From: Pampus argenteus
Taxonomy: Eukaryota > Chordata > Actinopteri > Scombriformes > Stromateidae
Reading direction: 5' to 3'
DNA: 64,000 nt
NCBI GenBank assembly: GCA_036937835.1
Contig: CM072871.1
Location: 6,925,501-6,989,500, forward strand
Positions 23,860 through 35,600 of this stretch are shown piece after piece (the stretch's first letter is position 1; each line of letters opens with the position of its first letter). The position numbers were made by a program, and so were the translations under genes. Below the pieces are notes generated by a model. The model was not told the origin of the DNA. It saw nothing but the letters and a program-made list of their open reading frames with translations, and ran no database searches.

Positions 23860-26758
23860 GACAACTTGTTCTTTAATTAAAAACACAGTCATTTGTACAA
23901 TAAATGTACACATAAAAATATACATAAACAACTACACACTTTATGAATGAATGAAGACAATGTTAAAAAAAAAAAGCACACTAAAAAGATGAGAAAAATG
24001 CCACAAAAAAAGAAATGTTACGTTGCTTTGGTCTAGTCACAGTGGCTACATTTGAAATAGATATTTTGTCTAAATAAAAGACAATGTCACTCTGTTATAC
24101 TATTTAGTGTTTTACATATTTACACAGAAAACGGTTATGCAACAATGATGAGAAATGTGATATGGAGAGAAAAAAAAAAAGGAAGTCCAGGATGCACGCA
24201 ATACTTTTCAGTGAGGGAGTTAGTTTTGGTTTGCAACACCTGTGCTTGTTTTTTGTACCTGTGCTGCATCTGTGATGTGTAAGTAACAGTCTAGGTCTGG
24301 TTTATAAAAGTGATTATGGTTGGACGAACCCAACTCGTTTCATTTAGAGTCACTTTCCATTTATGCACAGACTTTTAATACTCTGCAACATCTCTCGAAA
24401 CCACAGTGAATGTTGCAATGTCATGCAAAATACAGACCGATCAAATCGAATCAATTTCCGAGAGGGGTTCGGTTGAATTTCAAAGCATAGGAAACAAAAC
24501 ACTTTCTAGTTTTGCCTCAGCTCCGACCTCAACTTAATAAAGAAGACACATTTAAAAGTGACCTGTCTCATGCACTTATAAAACTAATGACGTGCACAAA
24601 ACCCAGCGATGAAGACATGGACTGGTGCGATGTGATGATACTGACGATCAGATGAACGATCAATCAAAATGGAGAGACAGCAGGTCAAAACTGAGCCTGA
24701 AGTAAAAGCTCCCAACTGTTTATTGGCTGCAAAGTTTGGTCATCAGGGAGTGTACATTTGTGTTACACGGATTATATAATGTAAACAGATTTACATGCAT
24801 TACAGTATTAAGTGCCCTCTATCTGTGCTGCTGTCTCCATTCATAATTGATCCATCATTTGAAATATTGGTGTATAGTATTTATACTTTGTATATTAAAC
24901 CCACACTGATACCGGTACTACAACAAAATATCTTCAGGTGCTATATATAAAAAAATATACAACATCTCCTCCGTTATATAGATTTCCATTTAACTATTAT
25001 TCCTCGGTATAGACTCTTTGTAAAATAAATGTTTTTCTTAGCCCACTTCTTTTTTTCTTTCACAGACCCGCCATGCTCAGTGTAATACACAGCCCTGCAC
25101 ATACTGCAAGAAAAAGACTCAAATGTTAACATGCTCCTCACTGGTTTATATTTGGGGCTTTAACAGCCGACCTGCCTTGAGGACATTCAGCACCGGAGCT
25201 ACTGCATCAACAATTTCTCATCTCTACTCTATCTCACTCAGCCTCCCCTGAAATCCGAAATAACAAAGACATGCATGCATGCCAGTCTCACTACCTGTAT
25301 AGCAGTCAGTAAAGATTATTATAGTCTAAGGAAGACTAGGAAGACTTTAAAAGGTTTATTTGGCTTTGGGCTGCCAAAAGCTAAATAAAGAGTACTAATG
25401 GGAAGGGGGGGGGGAACAAATGGAAACTCTGAATAAGCATGCCTACAGTTCAAACACCAGCCTAAATCTCAGTGACGACACAACCGAACTGAAAAAATAT
25501 GCTCCATTTTTCGTTTCCTGATGCTGACCGCTGAGGTGCTTTTCGCTGCTATGAAAACAGAGTTTAGTAAGAAGCAGAAATATAGATGGAAAGAAAAAAA
25601 AACAGACAAAGACAGAGAAAGATGAGAATCAGCAGCATCCTGGTGGTATCTCCCATGCTACGGTACGCCGTCTGAGTGCTACATAATTGTAAAATGTAAA
25701 TGTTTATGTTTGGAGCTTGCTGCATTGTCTGAATGGGTTGACACGTTGATCCATCGTGACTGTTGGTGGTCTAGAGAAGTGGAGCAGCGGTCACATAAAG
25801 CATTTCCTTTGAATGGTTTGGTTTCTGTCTCTGCCTGTGCGGCTTGGGAAATGACAGAATAGGATGTCCACATGTAAGCAAACCAAGAGCCAAATGTCAA
25901 AACTGGTTTCTTTAAGGTTGATGATTTGCTTCACAAGGGGAAACGAAACAGTCATATCCCAGACAAAAAAAACAAAACAACCCATAAGAGCGGTAAAGTT
26001 GTGCAAAAAAAACAACACGTTTCCCTTGGTGAGCAGATTCTTTCTATGCAGGTGATTAACCATTTATACTGCATGTCTCTGGAGTGATAAAAGCCACTAT
26101 ACATTCCTGAAAATGAGCGCAAGAACAAAACTGTTGCTCACAAACTGCTGATCTGCTGAACACCATGAAACAACAGATGTTGGTGTTATTTTCCCTTTAG
26201 CAGTCAGTGGGAGGACCAGCGTGGATAAAGATGAGGTCATCATTAATAGCCAGCCGTGGTGGTGTTGACGGCTCTGCTGTCATGGATTATTATATGCATG
26301 TTGGTGGCCTGTGTGTTACCTAGAACGGTGCCTTTGTCCAGCTTACTGTGCATGTAGTAACATTTTTTTTTGCTTGTAGTTCCCGTCGTTTTTTTAATAC
26401 CCTGATTTAAGCGTGGTCTGAGAAAGAAACTTTTTTTTTTTTTCACTGCTTTTGCTCCCGCAGAAGGAAAGAAGTCTTTGTGCTGTCTTTGTAGTGGAGT
26501 AAAACCCATTAAAAGCGCCAGGTGGGACACATTATGAGGATTTATTGGAGTACATCTCTGTTAGCAGAAAGAATGCACCTTTGGGAGATCTCCCATTTGA
26601 CAGTGACACGTGGTGAGTGTTTGCTCAGTGGTCCAGGTAAAGCCATGGTGAAGATAGTGCAGTATTTGGCCTGGAGTTCAAGGTTTGGTTTATATCTTTT
26701 GTGAGTGCCGGTTGTGTTCCTGTGTATATGTGCACATATTTCTGTAAGTTTCTATCTT
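23860..26758 (-). other. lzts2: lzts2 3' UTR (probable) and convergent gene boundary
   Basis: About 2.9 kb between the lzts2 stop and the pdzd7 end holds no recognised gene. Minus-strand poly(A) signals are AATAAA at 26541-26546 (about 210 nt after the stop), 25355-25360 and 24719-24724, and ATTAAA at 23872-23877. Several transcript ends are therefore possible. A Pumilio-type element (UGUAAAUA in the minus-strand transcript) is at 24117-24124. If the distal ATTAAA is used, the two convergent genes end only about 200 bp apart. Confidence 0.5.
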
Positions 26759-29700
26759 TTAGATTTCAGTGGCAGTGATTTCCTCAAAGTGGATGTCATT
26801 ACTGCCACTGTGGACCTCGTAGTCTTCGATGTCCCTGTTCTCCAGCTCCAGACTCAACTCCCTCATTACTCGCTCCAGGTCCCGGTTTCGACGGTACATC
26901 TGGATGTAGTTCTGCTGCAGCTGTTTCTGGTAACGGATTACCTGTGTTTGGGAAAAATACAGCAAGTAAGTAAATAGGTAGAGGGACTATTTATTCACTG
27001 CTGGCGACTTAAAAACCTTCTCCTTTCTAAGTTTTTACCTTTTCCTTCTCCTCCTGCCACACCCTCCTCTCATCCTCAAACCGTGACAGTTGCTCCTCAC
27101 TTGTCCTCCTCTCGTACATGAGCTCAGCTTTCAGCCTGTCCACCTGAGGACAAAAGAAATGTTAGAAACTGCACCGTTTTTATTTTTATCACTCATGCCT
27201 GGAAACTGGTGCTGATGAATGCGTACCTGCTGTTTGAGTCCCAACACTGTCTCTGCATTCTGCCTCTGTGCCTTGGCCTCATCGCTCTCTCCTCCCCAGA
27301 CTAGATGACTCTCCTCTACATCGCGGTACACTGAGGGGCTGGGACCGCCTCGCCCTGACACACCTTTTCCCTGTTGGAGGGACAAGCTCATGCACTGCCC
27401 CTTCATGGTTGCATTTCCAGGTAGAGAGTGCCCGCTGTGATTGGCCAGAGTTTCCCGGAGGCGGGCTGACTCCTCTTCCAAGCGTCCGACTTTCTCTCTG
27501 AGCAGCTCAGCTTCACTCTTGCGCCTCTGGAGTTCGTTCTCACAGACCTCCAGCTCCAAAGATCGCGTCCGCAGGGCCGTCTGGGCCTCCTGGGATCGAG
27601 CCTGGCTGGCTTGCAGTTCAGATCGGGCTTCTCTTAGTTGGGCCTTCAGCACCACAATGTCTCCAGCCTTCTGGCTGAGCTCTGACTGGATCTCCTTCAG
27701 CTGCTGCTTCAGGAGCGAGATCTCTCCTGACTTCTGACACACCTGAAGTGAGGAGAATAAAAACATAAGAACTCCCCTACCACACCCTTAACTCTGACAT
27801 ATCACCTTCACAGCGTCTGATTCTCACCCACCTCCCACTTTGTCTCTTCCAGCCGTGGCCCCAGCTGGGTCTGCTCCCTCTGGATGGTGGCACACCTCCT
27901 CTCCAGTGTCTCCCTGTCCTGCAGCAGAGAGGAGAAGTCCTCCTGCAGCTTCTTTTTCTCTTGCTGTAGTTGAAACACCTGATGACACAGAGATTTATAT
28001 TTCAAAGAAAAGAATCTCCAGACTCCTCATAAAAGCATAAGACTAGTAATAATTAAAGCTTTAAAAGCAAGCAAGAGTTTCATTTCAAAAATTATACATT
28101 TAAATAAACAGGACACCAACTCCAACAAAAATGACTGATAGCACAAAGTTTAAAAAAAAAACACTTCAGGAAATGTTTTTCTTCCAAAAAGATAAGTTAC
28201 ATTTTGTAGCAGTACTCTTTAATTGAATATTTTATTTGAATTTCCCCACATAAATCTGTCTGTGTAAATGTTTTGAAATGTTTTGAAATGCTCTGCGTAC
28301 CTGTAGCTGTAACACCTGCTGTGCCCTCTGGGCCTTCTGAGAGGTCTGCTTCATCTTCGCGGCACAGTTCTGTCTCAGCTCCTCCATCTCCCTTTCACAG
28401 CGACGCTGCTTCTCCTCATACACCTTTCAGAGCAAAAGATGCGTGAGAGGTTACAGACGAGTGCTTCTTCTGTACTATCTATCAAGCTATTTATTTGATC
28501 TTTCGGTCAGTGCCGTGAGGTGTCTCTTCATGTCTCACCTGGCAGATGGCAGCTTCATTCTCATCCAGATTTTCCCGCAGCTGCTGAAGCTCCAGGTCTC
28601 GTTCCCTCAGTTTCTCCTCCAGCTCTCTCACCACCGCCTCGTAGCCCTCCACGGGTGGCGGTGAGTGACCACAGGACCCGCTGTCCGACAGGGGCTGCCC
28701 GCGCCCACTTAGCGACCCTGAGCCTGTGCTCTTACTGGATGAGGAACGTCCACTGTCTGAGTTTGAGTGTCCATGGCTCCCAGTTCCACCTGAAGTGTTT
28801 CGGCTCAGGCCTGACACAGGCTCCAACTGGCCCCCGGAGCCAGACCCGGAGCTGGAGCCCTCACTGGGGGCCAAACTGTAGCCTGTACTGCTGTGGGTAG
28901 GGAGGCTGGAGAGGGAGTTTCTCCCTGAATCTGACATGGAGCAGGATTGGCTGCTCCTAGCGTTGCGACCCCCGCTGTAGGAGTTACGCTTCCCTTCAGA
29001 ACCAGAGCTGCTGTTCCCTCCGTTGCTGTGTGCACTGTTGGTGCTGTTGGATCCTCCGAGGGGCAGCAGGAGGTTGAGGCTGCCCTGGCTCTCTGACAGA
29101 CTGTTGCCTCCTGGTCGTGGAGACAGGTAATGCACGGAGTGACGATTCTTGGGAACAACAGGTTTGAACGCTGTAGGACGGATCAATACTTTCTCCATGT
29201 TCTGAAAGTACAAAGTTATTTAAAAAATTGCATTAACGATTGATAAAAGCTAAGCCGCACTAATTAGCAACGGGTGAATAAAACTCATTAGAAAAGGGTG
29301 AGTGATGCACTGGCAGGTCACCCCTCCAGGCTCAGATTAGTTTCATTTGGTTTAATTGATATTCATAGCTTCATTAAGCAATTTTCTTAATGAATTTCCT
29401 ATCATCTGAGATACAGACAGAGACAGACGGGCAGAGAGAGAGGAAGAAAGTGAAAAAAGAGAGCACAAAGAAAATCTGATTAAAGGGCACAGAAACAGGG
29501 AGGAGGGAGGAGGAAGAGACAAGACAAAGACAGAGCAGGCGAAAGCTCCCAATGTTCTGTAAGCATTTTTCCTAACGATCTTCCTTAGGGCTCACTAAAT
29601 AAGTCACTGAATGTGAGTGAGCTCTGACATTGATCATGACGTGTCTGCAAGGTGAGCAGCTGTCAAATGATCCACCCGAGACTGTCAGGCCAGTGATTAA

Positions 29701-30669
29701 GCTTCCCGCTGGATCAATGGAAAAGAACAGCCAACCTGAGGTAAATCTGCCATAAAACATGTCAGCACATGATGCACAAATGGTCACATCCGCAGGTGTT
29801 TCATGAGTATGGTATGTTATACAGGCAGAGTGGATAAAAAAGTCCTCACCACACTATGCAATGTGACTTTGTGTAAGCTTAAAGACATTTTCTTAAAACG
29901 GAGATCAGAGGTCATGGTCAACAACACACAACAGCACCTACAGTACAGATCTGATGGATTCAGTTTCAACACTTACTAGGTTTTTTAAAAGCTCTGGAAA
30001 AAGCTAGAAAGCATTAATAGATATAGTGCAATCTACTCCACTTGCCTTCTCTAACTGTCCGGACACTGGGATGAGTTTGGGTGGAGGCCCTCCAATGTTG
30101 CCATTCAGGGTCCTGTTATCCCTTTGGTCCTCTGAGTCACTGCAGGGGCTTGCAGCAGCCAGTACCAGGTTGTCATTCCAGTCTCCAACCACCACCTCAT
30201 TGCTCACATATCCAAAGTTCCCATTAAGTACACCGCCTGCAGCTCCAGCAACTGTTGCACCTCCGCCTGACCCACTAGAGTTACCAGGCCGGGGTTGCTT
30301 CTTGGTGGGTAGCGGTGGAGGTAGAATCTGGGTCTGGGGCTGCGTTTGGTTGCTGATAACCAGCAGATGCTCCAGGGAGCTTCCACTGCGGAGGGTATTA
30401 TCCTGGAGCCGGAAGCAGCTCGTAGCTGGTGTGGAGCGGCGTGGCTTGGCAGTGAATTCGCTGGCGGCCCGGCAGTGTCTCTCCTGGTACGTCCGGCCTG
30501 ATATGAGACTGCTGACAGAACCCATGGCTGTCCCGGAGCTACAGGGCCCACAGGGGCCAGAGCAGGGGCCTGAGGGAGAGTGGGATGAAAGTGGCCGGCA
30601 CTGCTGGACGTCAACACCTGGATTGGGGTGGTCAGTCACGGCTACAGGTAGTGCCTGAACCAGAGCCAT
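26759..30669 (-). CDS. lzts2: Leucine zipper putative tumor suppressor 2, Fez1-domain coiled-coil protein (7 coding exons)
   Basis: Coding exons, minus strand: 30669-30046, 29201-28539, 28423-28301, 27978-27832, 27742-27227, 27143-27039, 26941-26759. All are multiples of three, total 2361 bp, 786 aa plus TAA. The N terminus MALVQALPVAV and GPPPKLIPVSGQLEK / NMEKVLIRPTAFKPV match human LZTS2. Domain order: conserved MGSVSSLISGR at 49-59; Ser/Gly-rich low-complexity region about 240-390 with DSGRNSLSSLPT and SDSGRSSSSKSTGS; coiled coil/Fez1 region about 395-775 (GPRLEETKWEV, CQKSGEISLLKQQLKE, EKEKVIRYQKQLQQNYIQMYRRN); C terminus FEEITATEI, a class I PDZ ligand. LZTS2 restrains Wnt signalling by exporting beta-catenin and binds katanin at centrosome and midbody (established). 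The protein is about 115 aa longer than human, mostly low complexity. Intron 1 uses a GC donor; the others are GT-AG. Confidence 0.95.
29202..30045 (-). other. lzts2 intron between the first two coding exons (GC-AG)
   Basis: The donor on the minus strand is GAGAAG/GCAAGT and the acceptor TACTTTCAG/AACATGG. Only this pairing keeps the frame and rebuilds the family sequence QLEK-NMEKVLIRP. The intron has a T/A-rich block at about 29330-29400 with several ATTA/TAAT sites. Confidence 0.8.
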
Positions 30670-30702
30670 GGCACTCCGACGGTGTCAGACACACCACACA
30701 CC
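30670..30702 (-). other. lzts2: lzts2 5' UTR in the start exon
   Basis: A clear acceptor (CTCTCTCTTATACCAG) lies just upstream of 30702 on the minus strand, 33 bases before the ATG. The start exon is therefore internal and a further leader exon must lie upstream, at higher coordinates. The ATG context is strong (GTGCCATGG). Confidence 0.7.
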
Positions 30703-32076
30703 CTGGTATAAGAGAGAGAGAGAGAACAAGAAAGGATGAAATTGTTAATTTATACTCTAGATGCGACTATTACATATCCTCTGTTGAGTTGTATCCATGC
30801 ATGCAAGGTTTTTAATTCAACATTCATGAGACACGGTGCTAACTTTTAACTTCTAACTGCCAATGACATCACCACCAATTTTATGGCCCTTTAGCCCTCC
30901 TGAAATTTAACCTAAAATAATTATCATGCACACAAATTTGACATATGGCAAGTTCATCAGAAAACAATGGGTTGTTGCCCCATTACTCCATACAGGCTTT
31001 AAATGCCTCAAATAAGCCCTTAGTGCTCCTTTTTCAAGAATTTACATTACAGTTGTATAAGATGTATATACAATAAATTCACCCATGCTGACAGCTGCTA
31101 ATGTGATCCGCACTTAGCGTCTCATCGGTGTGTAAAACGTGTGTGAATTAGACTCATTATGTGAATAGCTTGACTGTCAGCTTTGAATTATAGGCCTAAT
31201 CATCTATAATTGTTATTCTTAAATAGTTTCTGACGATGTTTTAATGTTTGAAATATTAAAAATGTGATCATTATGTCACGTTCAAACTAATCACAATTAA
31301 ATTCTCCTAGCAACAAAGAAGGCAAACCATTTATTGATTTAAGGTCTGTTAAGATTCATCTCCATTAAATATACTTTATATCCCTAGTGATGCAGCTGCT
31401 AATTGCCATTGTCATTAAAGAACAAAAAAAAAAAAAAAAAAAGAGGATGGATTTAGTATTGACTGGTAATGATGACAAAGACAGAGGGAGAGGGAATGGG
31501 TCATGCTCATCTTCATCTGCAGCTGCTCTGTGATTTTTTTTTTTTCCTAAAAAATGTCTCCATCTGAACCTGGTGCGCTGTCATCTGTTTATTAGTTTTG
31601 TATGAGGTTTGAAACATTCACTGTTTTATGCTCATACACCAATTAAAACACACTTTGAAGACATGAAGGACAGCCTCACTTGGCACTGCACTGACCTGCT
31701 CTATTTTTAGGGAGTGAAACATATAGATACATATTAGCGACACAATAAGTGACAGCAGATTAAGTCCTCCATTTGCAGACAGTATTATCAGTGTTAGTTG
31801 CCCGGGAGAACAGAGAGGGGACACATATCCTCAGTCTGTCGTGCCAAGCCCAAATCCGTCTGGCCAAGTGGAATAATCCACGCCAACTATGACTGCACAC
31901 AGTCTGCCAGGACTAACACAATTATACCGACTGACACTCAGCGTTGTGTGTGTGTGCATGAACATCCACAGACACGCTTAAAACGCACTCATCCACAGCA
32001 ACACGGAGCGCAACATTCGTGTGAGTATAAAATTAAGTCAGGTGATAGAAAGTTTTGGAAATAAATACAGGGGTGA

Positions 32077-32100
32077 TAGAGAGAGAGAGAGAGAGAGAGA
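32077..32100. repeat. (GA)n microsatellite
   Basis: Uninterrupted GA run of about 24 bp on the plus strand. Confidence 0.9.
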
Positions 32101-32409
32101 CATGCAGATGAACAAGAGCCGTTTTTGTTTTGTGTACTGAAGCACAATTATAACAGTTAGATCAGATTGCACTTTATTGCACCTTCATTGCAGTTTCACA
32201 AGCAAAAAGAGACCAAGAGTCTGCAGCCAAGCTAGCTGCTAAAAGAGTATTGCGTAATGCGCATTTTTTAATTAGCACCAAACACAAAGTACAGCTGAGG
32301 CTGATGTGAAAGTGAAAAGCTTTCACATGGTCAACCCAAGTATTAGTATTAGTAGTAGTAGATGTTGCTGGATGAAAAGTTAAATGATCTGTATGTGATT
32401 ACATTTCAT

Positions 32410-32640
32410 CCTGAGGGGAGACTAATGTATGTATAAAACTTCAGCGCAATCCATACAATCATTTTTTAAGACATTTCAATCAAAACTACAAAGGTTAACC
32501 TCACGGCGCCTCTAGTGGAAAAATCAGAGTCATTTATCCTCTGAGGATTATGACTATATGTACAAACTTTAGTGACAATCCATTTAACAGTTTATATTTC
32601 AGTCCAGACCAAAGTGGAGGATTAGCATGGCTAAAGAAAG
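32410..32640 (-). repeat. Degraded common teleost interspersed repeat
   Basis: Phrases CTGAGG...ACTTCAGCGCAATCCA, CCTCTAGTGG, ATCCTCTGAGGATTATGA and CAGTCCAGACCAAAGTGG appear in the order expected for the reverse orientation of the repeat also seen near 21.1 kb and 60.9 kb. Boundaries are approximate. Confidence 0.55.
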
Positions 32641-35600
32641 GGTGGCACAATGTTACCTGTTTTCATCTGGCCAATCACTGCTTAAAACACAGTTGGCTTC
32701 ATAATTTACAGTATCGACCAGTTCTGAAACTGAAAAGGTGCGGCAAGGAAAGATTATCAGACAAAGTATAACTAATCAATCGGACCACAGACAGTCCCAG
32801 AAGACCAGAACCAAGAGGTCTTACTGTACTTATCAGGACAAATTAATCAAAAGTGAACCATAACACGGACTAATTTACAACAAACTAAAGGTATTGTTAC
32901 ATTTATCTTTAAACAATTGGGGCAGTTCATTGTGATACAGAGTTGAAGTCATATCATTGAGCCATACATGGAAGAAAAAACGTAAGGGTTGAGTAATTAT
33001 TTGTAAACCATCAGTCATCCGTGTGGTTCAGTTCCTGCCAGTTGACTCCAGTTTGACTAAACTGTGAGCATATCTGCAAAGTGAGTGAGGGGGAGTAAAA
33101 GAGAGAAGACAGACTTCATGAGTACACATGAGTCAAGGAGATAAAGATATGTGTGGTATGTGATCACTTTGCATGCCAAAATAATCACGCCTCACAACCT
33201 CTTTTCACTTCTTATCCAGCCATCGCACTTCTTCACTACCAGCCCTGACAAGGACCTCTCAGGCAGGGATAATAGAATTAACAACCCTCTGAGACAGTCA
33301 ACTGTGACCCCCCCCCAAGCCCTAACCCTTTGACCCGCTGATGAGTGGATGGGAGCTGGTCTGATTCTGTCCTCCCACCTCCCTGTGACCTCTAAGGATC
33401 TGGCTTTGTTCTGGCTACTCAGGCAACAAATCCCAAAAGCTAATTTCCCCCTCTGATGTTACTCCAGGGTTATTTCTTAAAAGTTATTGAAGTCCTCCTC
33501 CCCTTCTGGGCTTCATTTCTCTGACAAAAGTGAAAATACTTTTACCATCCCTTCATCCGCCCGTGCCTCCTTCCTCCACCTTCCTCATTACCCGCATCCT
33601 CCTATGCTGTCAGCAGCACAAGACAGGCAGAGAAAAAACAGTCATCATCCCTAAAAATAGAAAACATCTCAAGTGCCTGAAATCATTGTGATAGTCTTTC
33701 ATGAGGCGTTTCTTTCTGCAAGGCATTTGATTCAGTGTTCAAAAATAAACTCCAATAGTGTTGCAGCCAGCGATTACAGGGTCAACCCAGGGACACTTTA
33801 CACGGCATCTTGACACTAAAACTAATCAATGATGCTGAATGGTTTAAATGCAGGCTCACTGGGATTGGAAATACATCTAGCGGTTGTAAGAGTTTACCCT
33901 CCGCATGACACCAGTGGTAAGAGCGGGACTGACAGAAGAAAGAGGTTCCCAGGTAGCTCCCTAACAAGATCCAGAAGTAGGGTCTGTGATGGGGAAATAA
34001 TCCCGTTATCATAAGTCTGTTAATAAAGCCGGCATTACCCAGGAGAGGAAGCCCATTATTCTGCAGCAGCAGATCGCCCCTCGCAATCACACGCAACCTC
34101 CGAGCTGTTCCGGAGACTCTGCTGGGCTCAGGAACGGAGTTAGAAAAGTGAGAGGAAGAAAGAAGAAAAAGAAGGGGACTTTAGGGGTGAGGAGACAAAG
34201 ACGTCCGGGTGGGGGTGACGGTTAGGGGTTTAGGGGAATTCCAATACCAGGTAGTCTAAAGAGAGGCTCCAAAGAGGCCTGAGTCTATGGGAAAACCAAG
34301 CTTCTATAATCCTGTTTGGTTATTTTTTGGCGAGCACACAGACACCAGGGTCTGAGCACCTTAACATATCCTAACAGGAAAATCATATGCAAAGGAACTA
34401 TCCAAAGGAACACCATGTTGCAGCTTGAAGGCGATTTCCTCTCTATCTTCTCTCATCTTTCCTCCACTTGTCTACTTCTATTAGATATTGTAGTGATACA
34501 AGACAAAGAGCAGAAAAGGTTAAGGCTTAGGTTGCATCTGCAGTAGTTGCAGTCGATGTGAGCCATCCTTGTAAAAAACAAACCAAGCAATCTAAAGAAG
34601 GAGAAACTGTAAATAAATGACTGATGCATCTTCGGTTCTGTTAAACCAAATAGGTTATATATATATATAAATATGCATGTTGACTCCCTTTGCAGCCGAA
34701 AGATATTTATAGCAAATGAAGCAGAGCTGCTGTGGATAATTATGTTAAACTTGAATAATGCACAAGTTAGCAAAGTGTGATGCTACCATGCTAATGCTTG
34801 GCTTCAATGCAAACAGACACAAACATAATGTGAAATGCAGAGCTTCCAGTGTTTGCAAAAAAATATTGCCATCACTATACATCAACTGCTAACAGTGTAG
34901 CACAGTTAAGTTAGTTAAGTTGCATTAGCTTGGAGGGCTAACCTAGCTTATTTACTATATTATGTGAACACAGCTTCCCCCCCATTCAACCGACTGTTGT
35001 TGATTGTTTGAAGAGTAAGTAGGATTTCAGTCGATCAAGGTTTTATTTGGTTGACTACATCTCTAGTTTCCACCAACTCCTGAGGGAAATATCTGGCTCT
35101 TGAGCAAATGCCTCGCTATATTCGTCAGCTATTTGCTGCCTGCTGCAGCAGGAAACGACGATGATGAGAGCTAATGAAACTGATCCAGACCTGTAAGATC
35201 AGTGGGGCATAAAACCAAAACAATAAGCTGAAAGAAGCTAAAGCGCTCCATAGAGCTGATCTGTGGATTCATCAATATGAGCAACCCACTATATAATCAA
35301 CTATAATCACCCCCCGTTGATTACAGCAGCTTCAACCAATAGCAAAGGTGACATGATGAATTGCTATTTTGGGGGGGTTTGTCACCTCCTTCCTTCACTT
35401 ATATCCTCTTTCCTGTTCCTGCTTATTTTCACCCATATCCCTTTCCTTGGTTCCTTGCGTATTGTGCTGGATTATTGCTCCACTGCTCTCTTGTCACTCT
35501 TTCCTTTTCCATCCCCCCCTTTTCCTACAACTCCCTGCTCACTGGTCTATGCAACTAGATTTTCATATGCTCCTTTCTTTAGCAGCGACACCGCAGCGTG

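Noticed and set aside
27131..27766. A single 211-codon minus-strand frame read as one gene
   Set aside because: It is lzts2 exon 5 (27742-27227) with intron read-through at both ends; the true ends are set by splice sites and the family sequence.
30031..30045. An ordinary GT donor for the first lzts2 intron (GCAA/GTGGAG)
   Set aside because: It shifts the frame into the next exon and destroys the conserved LEK-NMEK junction; the GC donor preserves both.
30026..30658. A 210-codon open frame on the plus strand
   Set aside because: It is the antisense shadow of the first lzts2 coding exon, which matches the LZTS2 family; the plus-strand protein resembles nothing.
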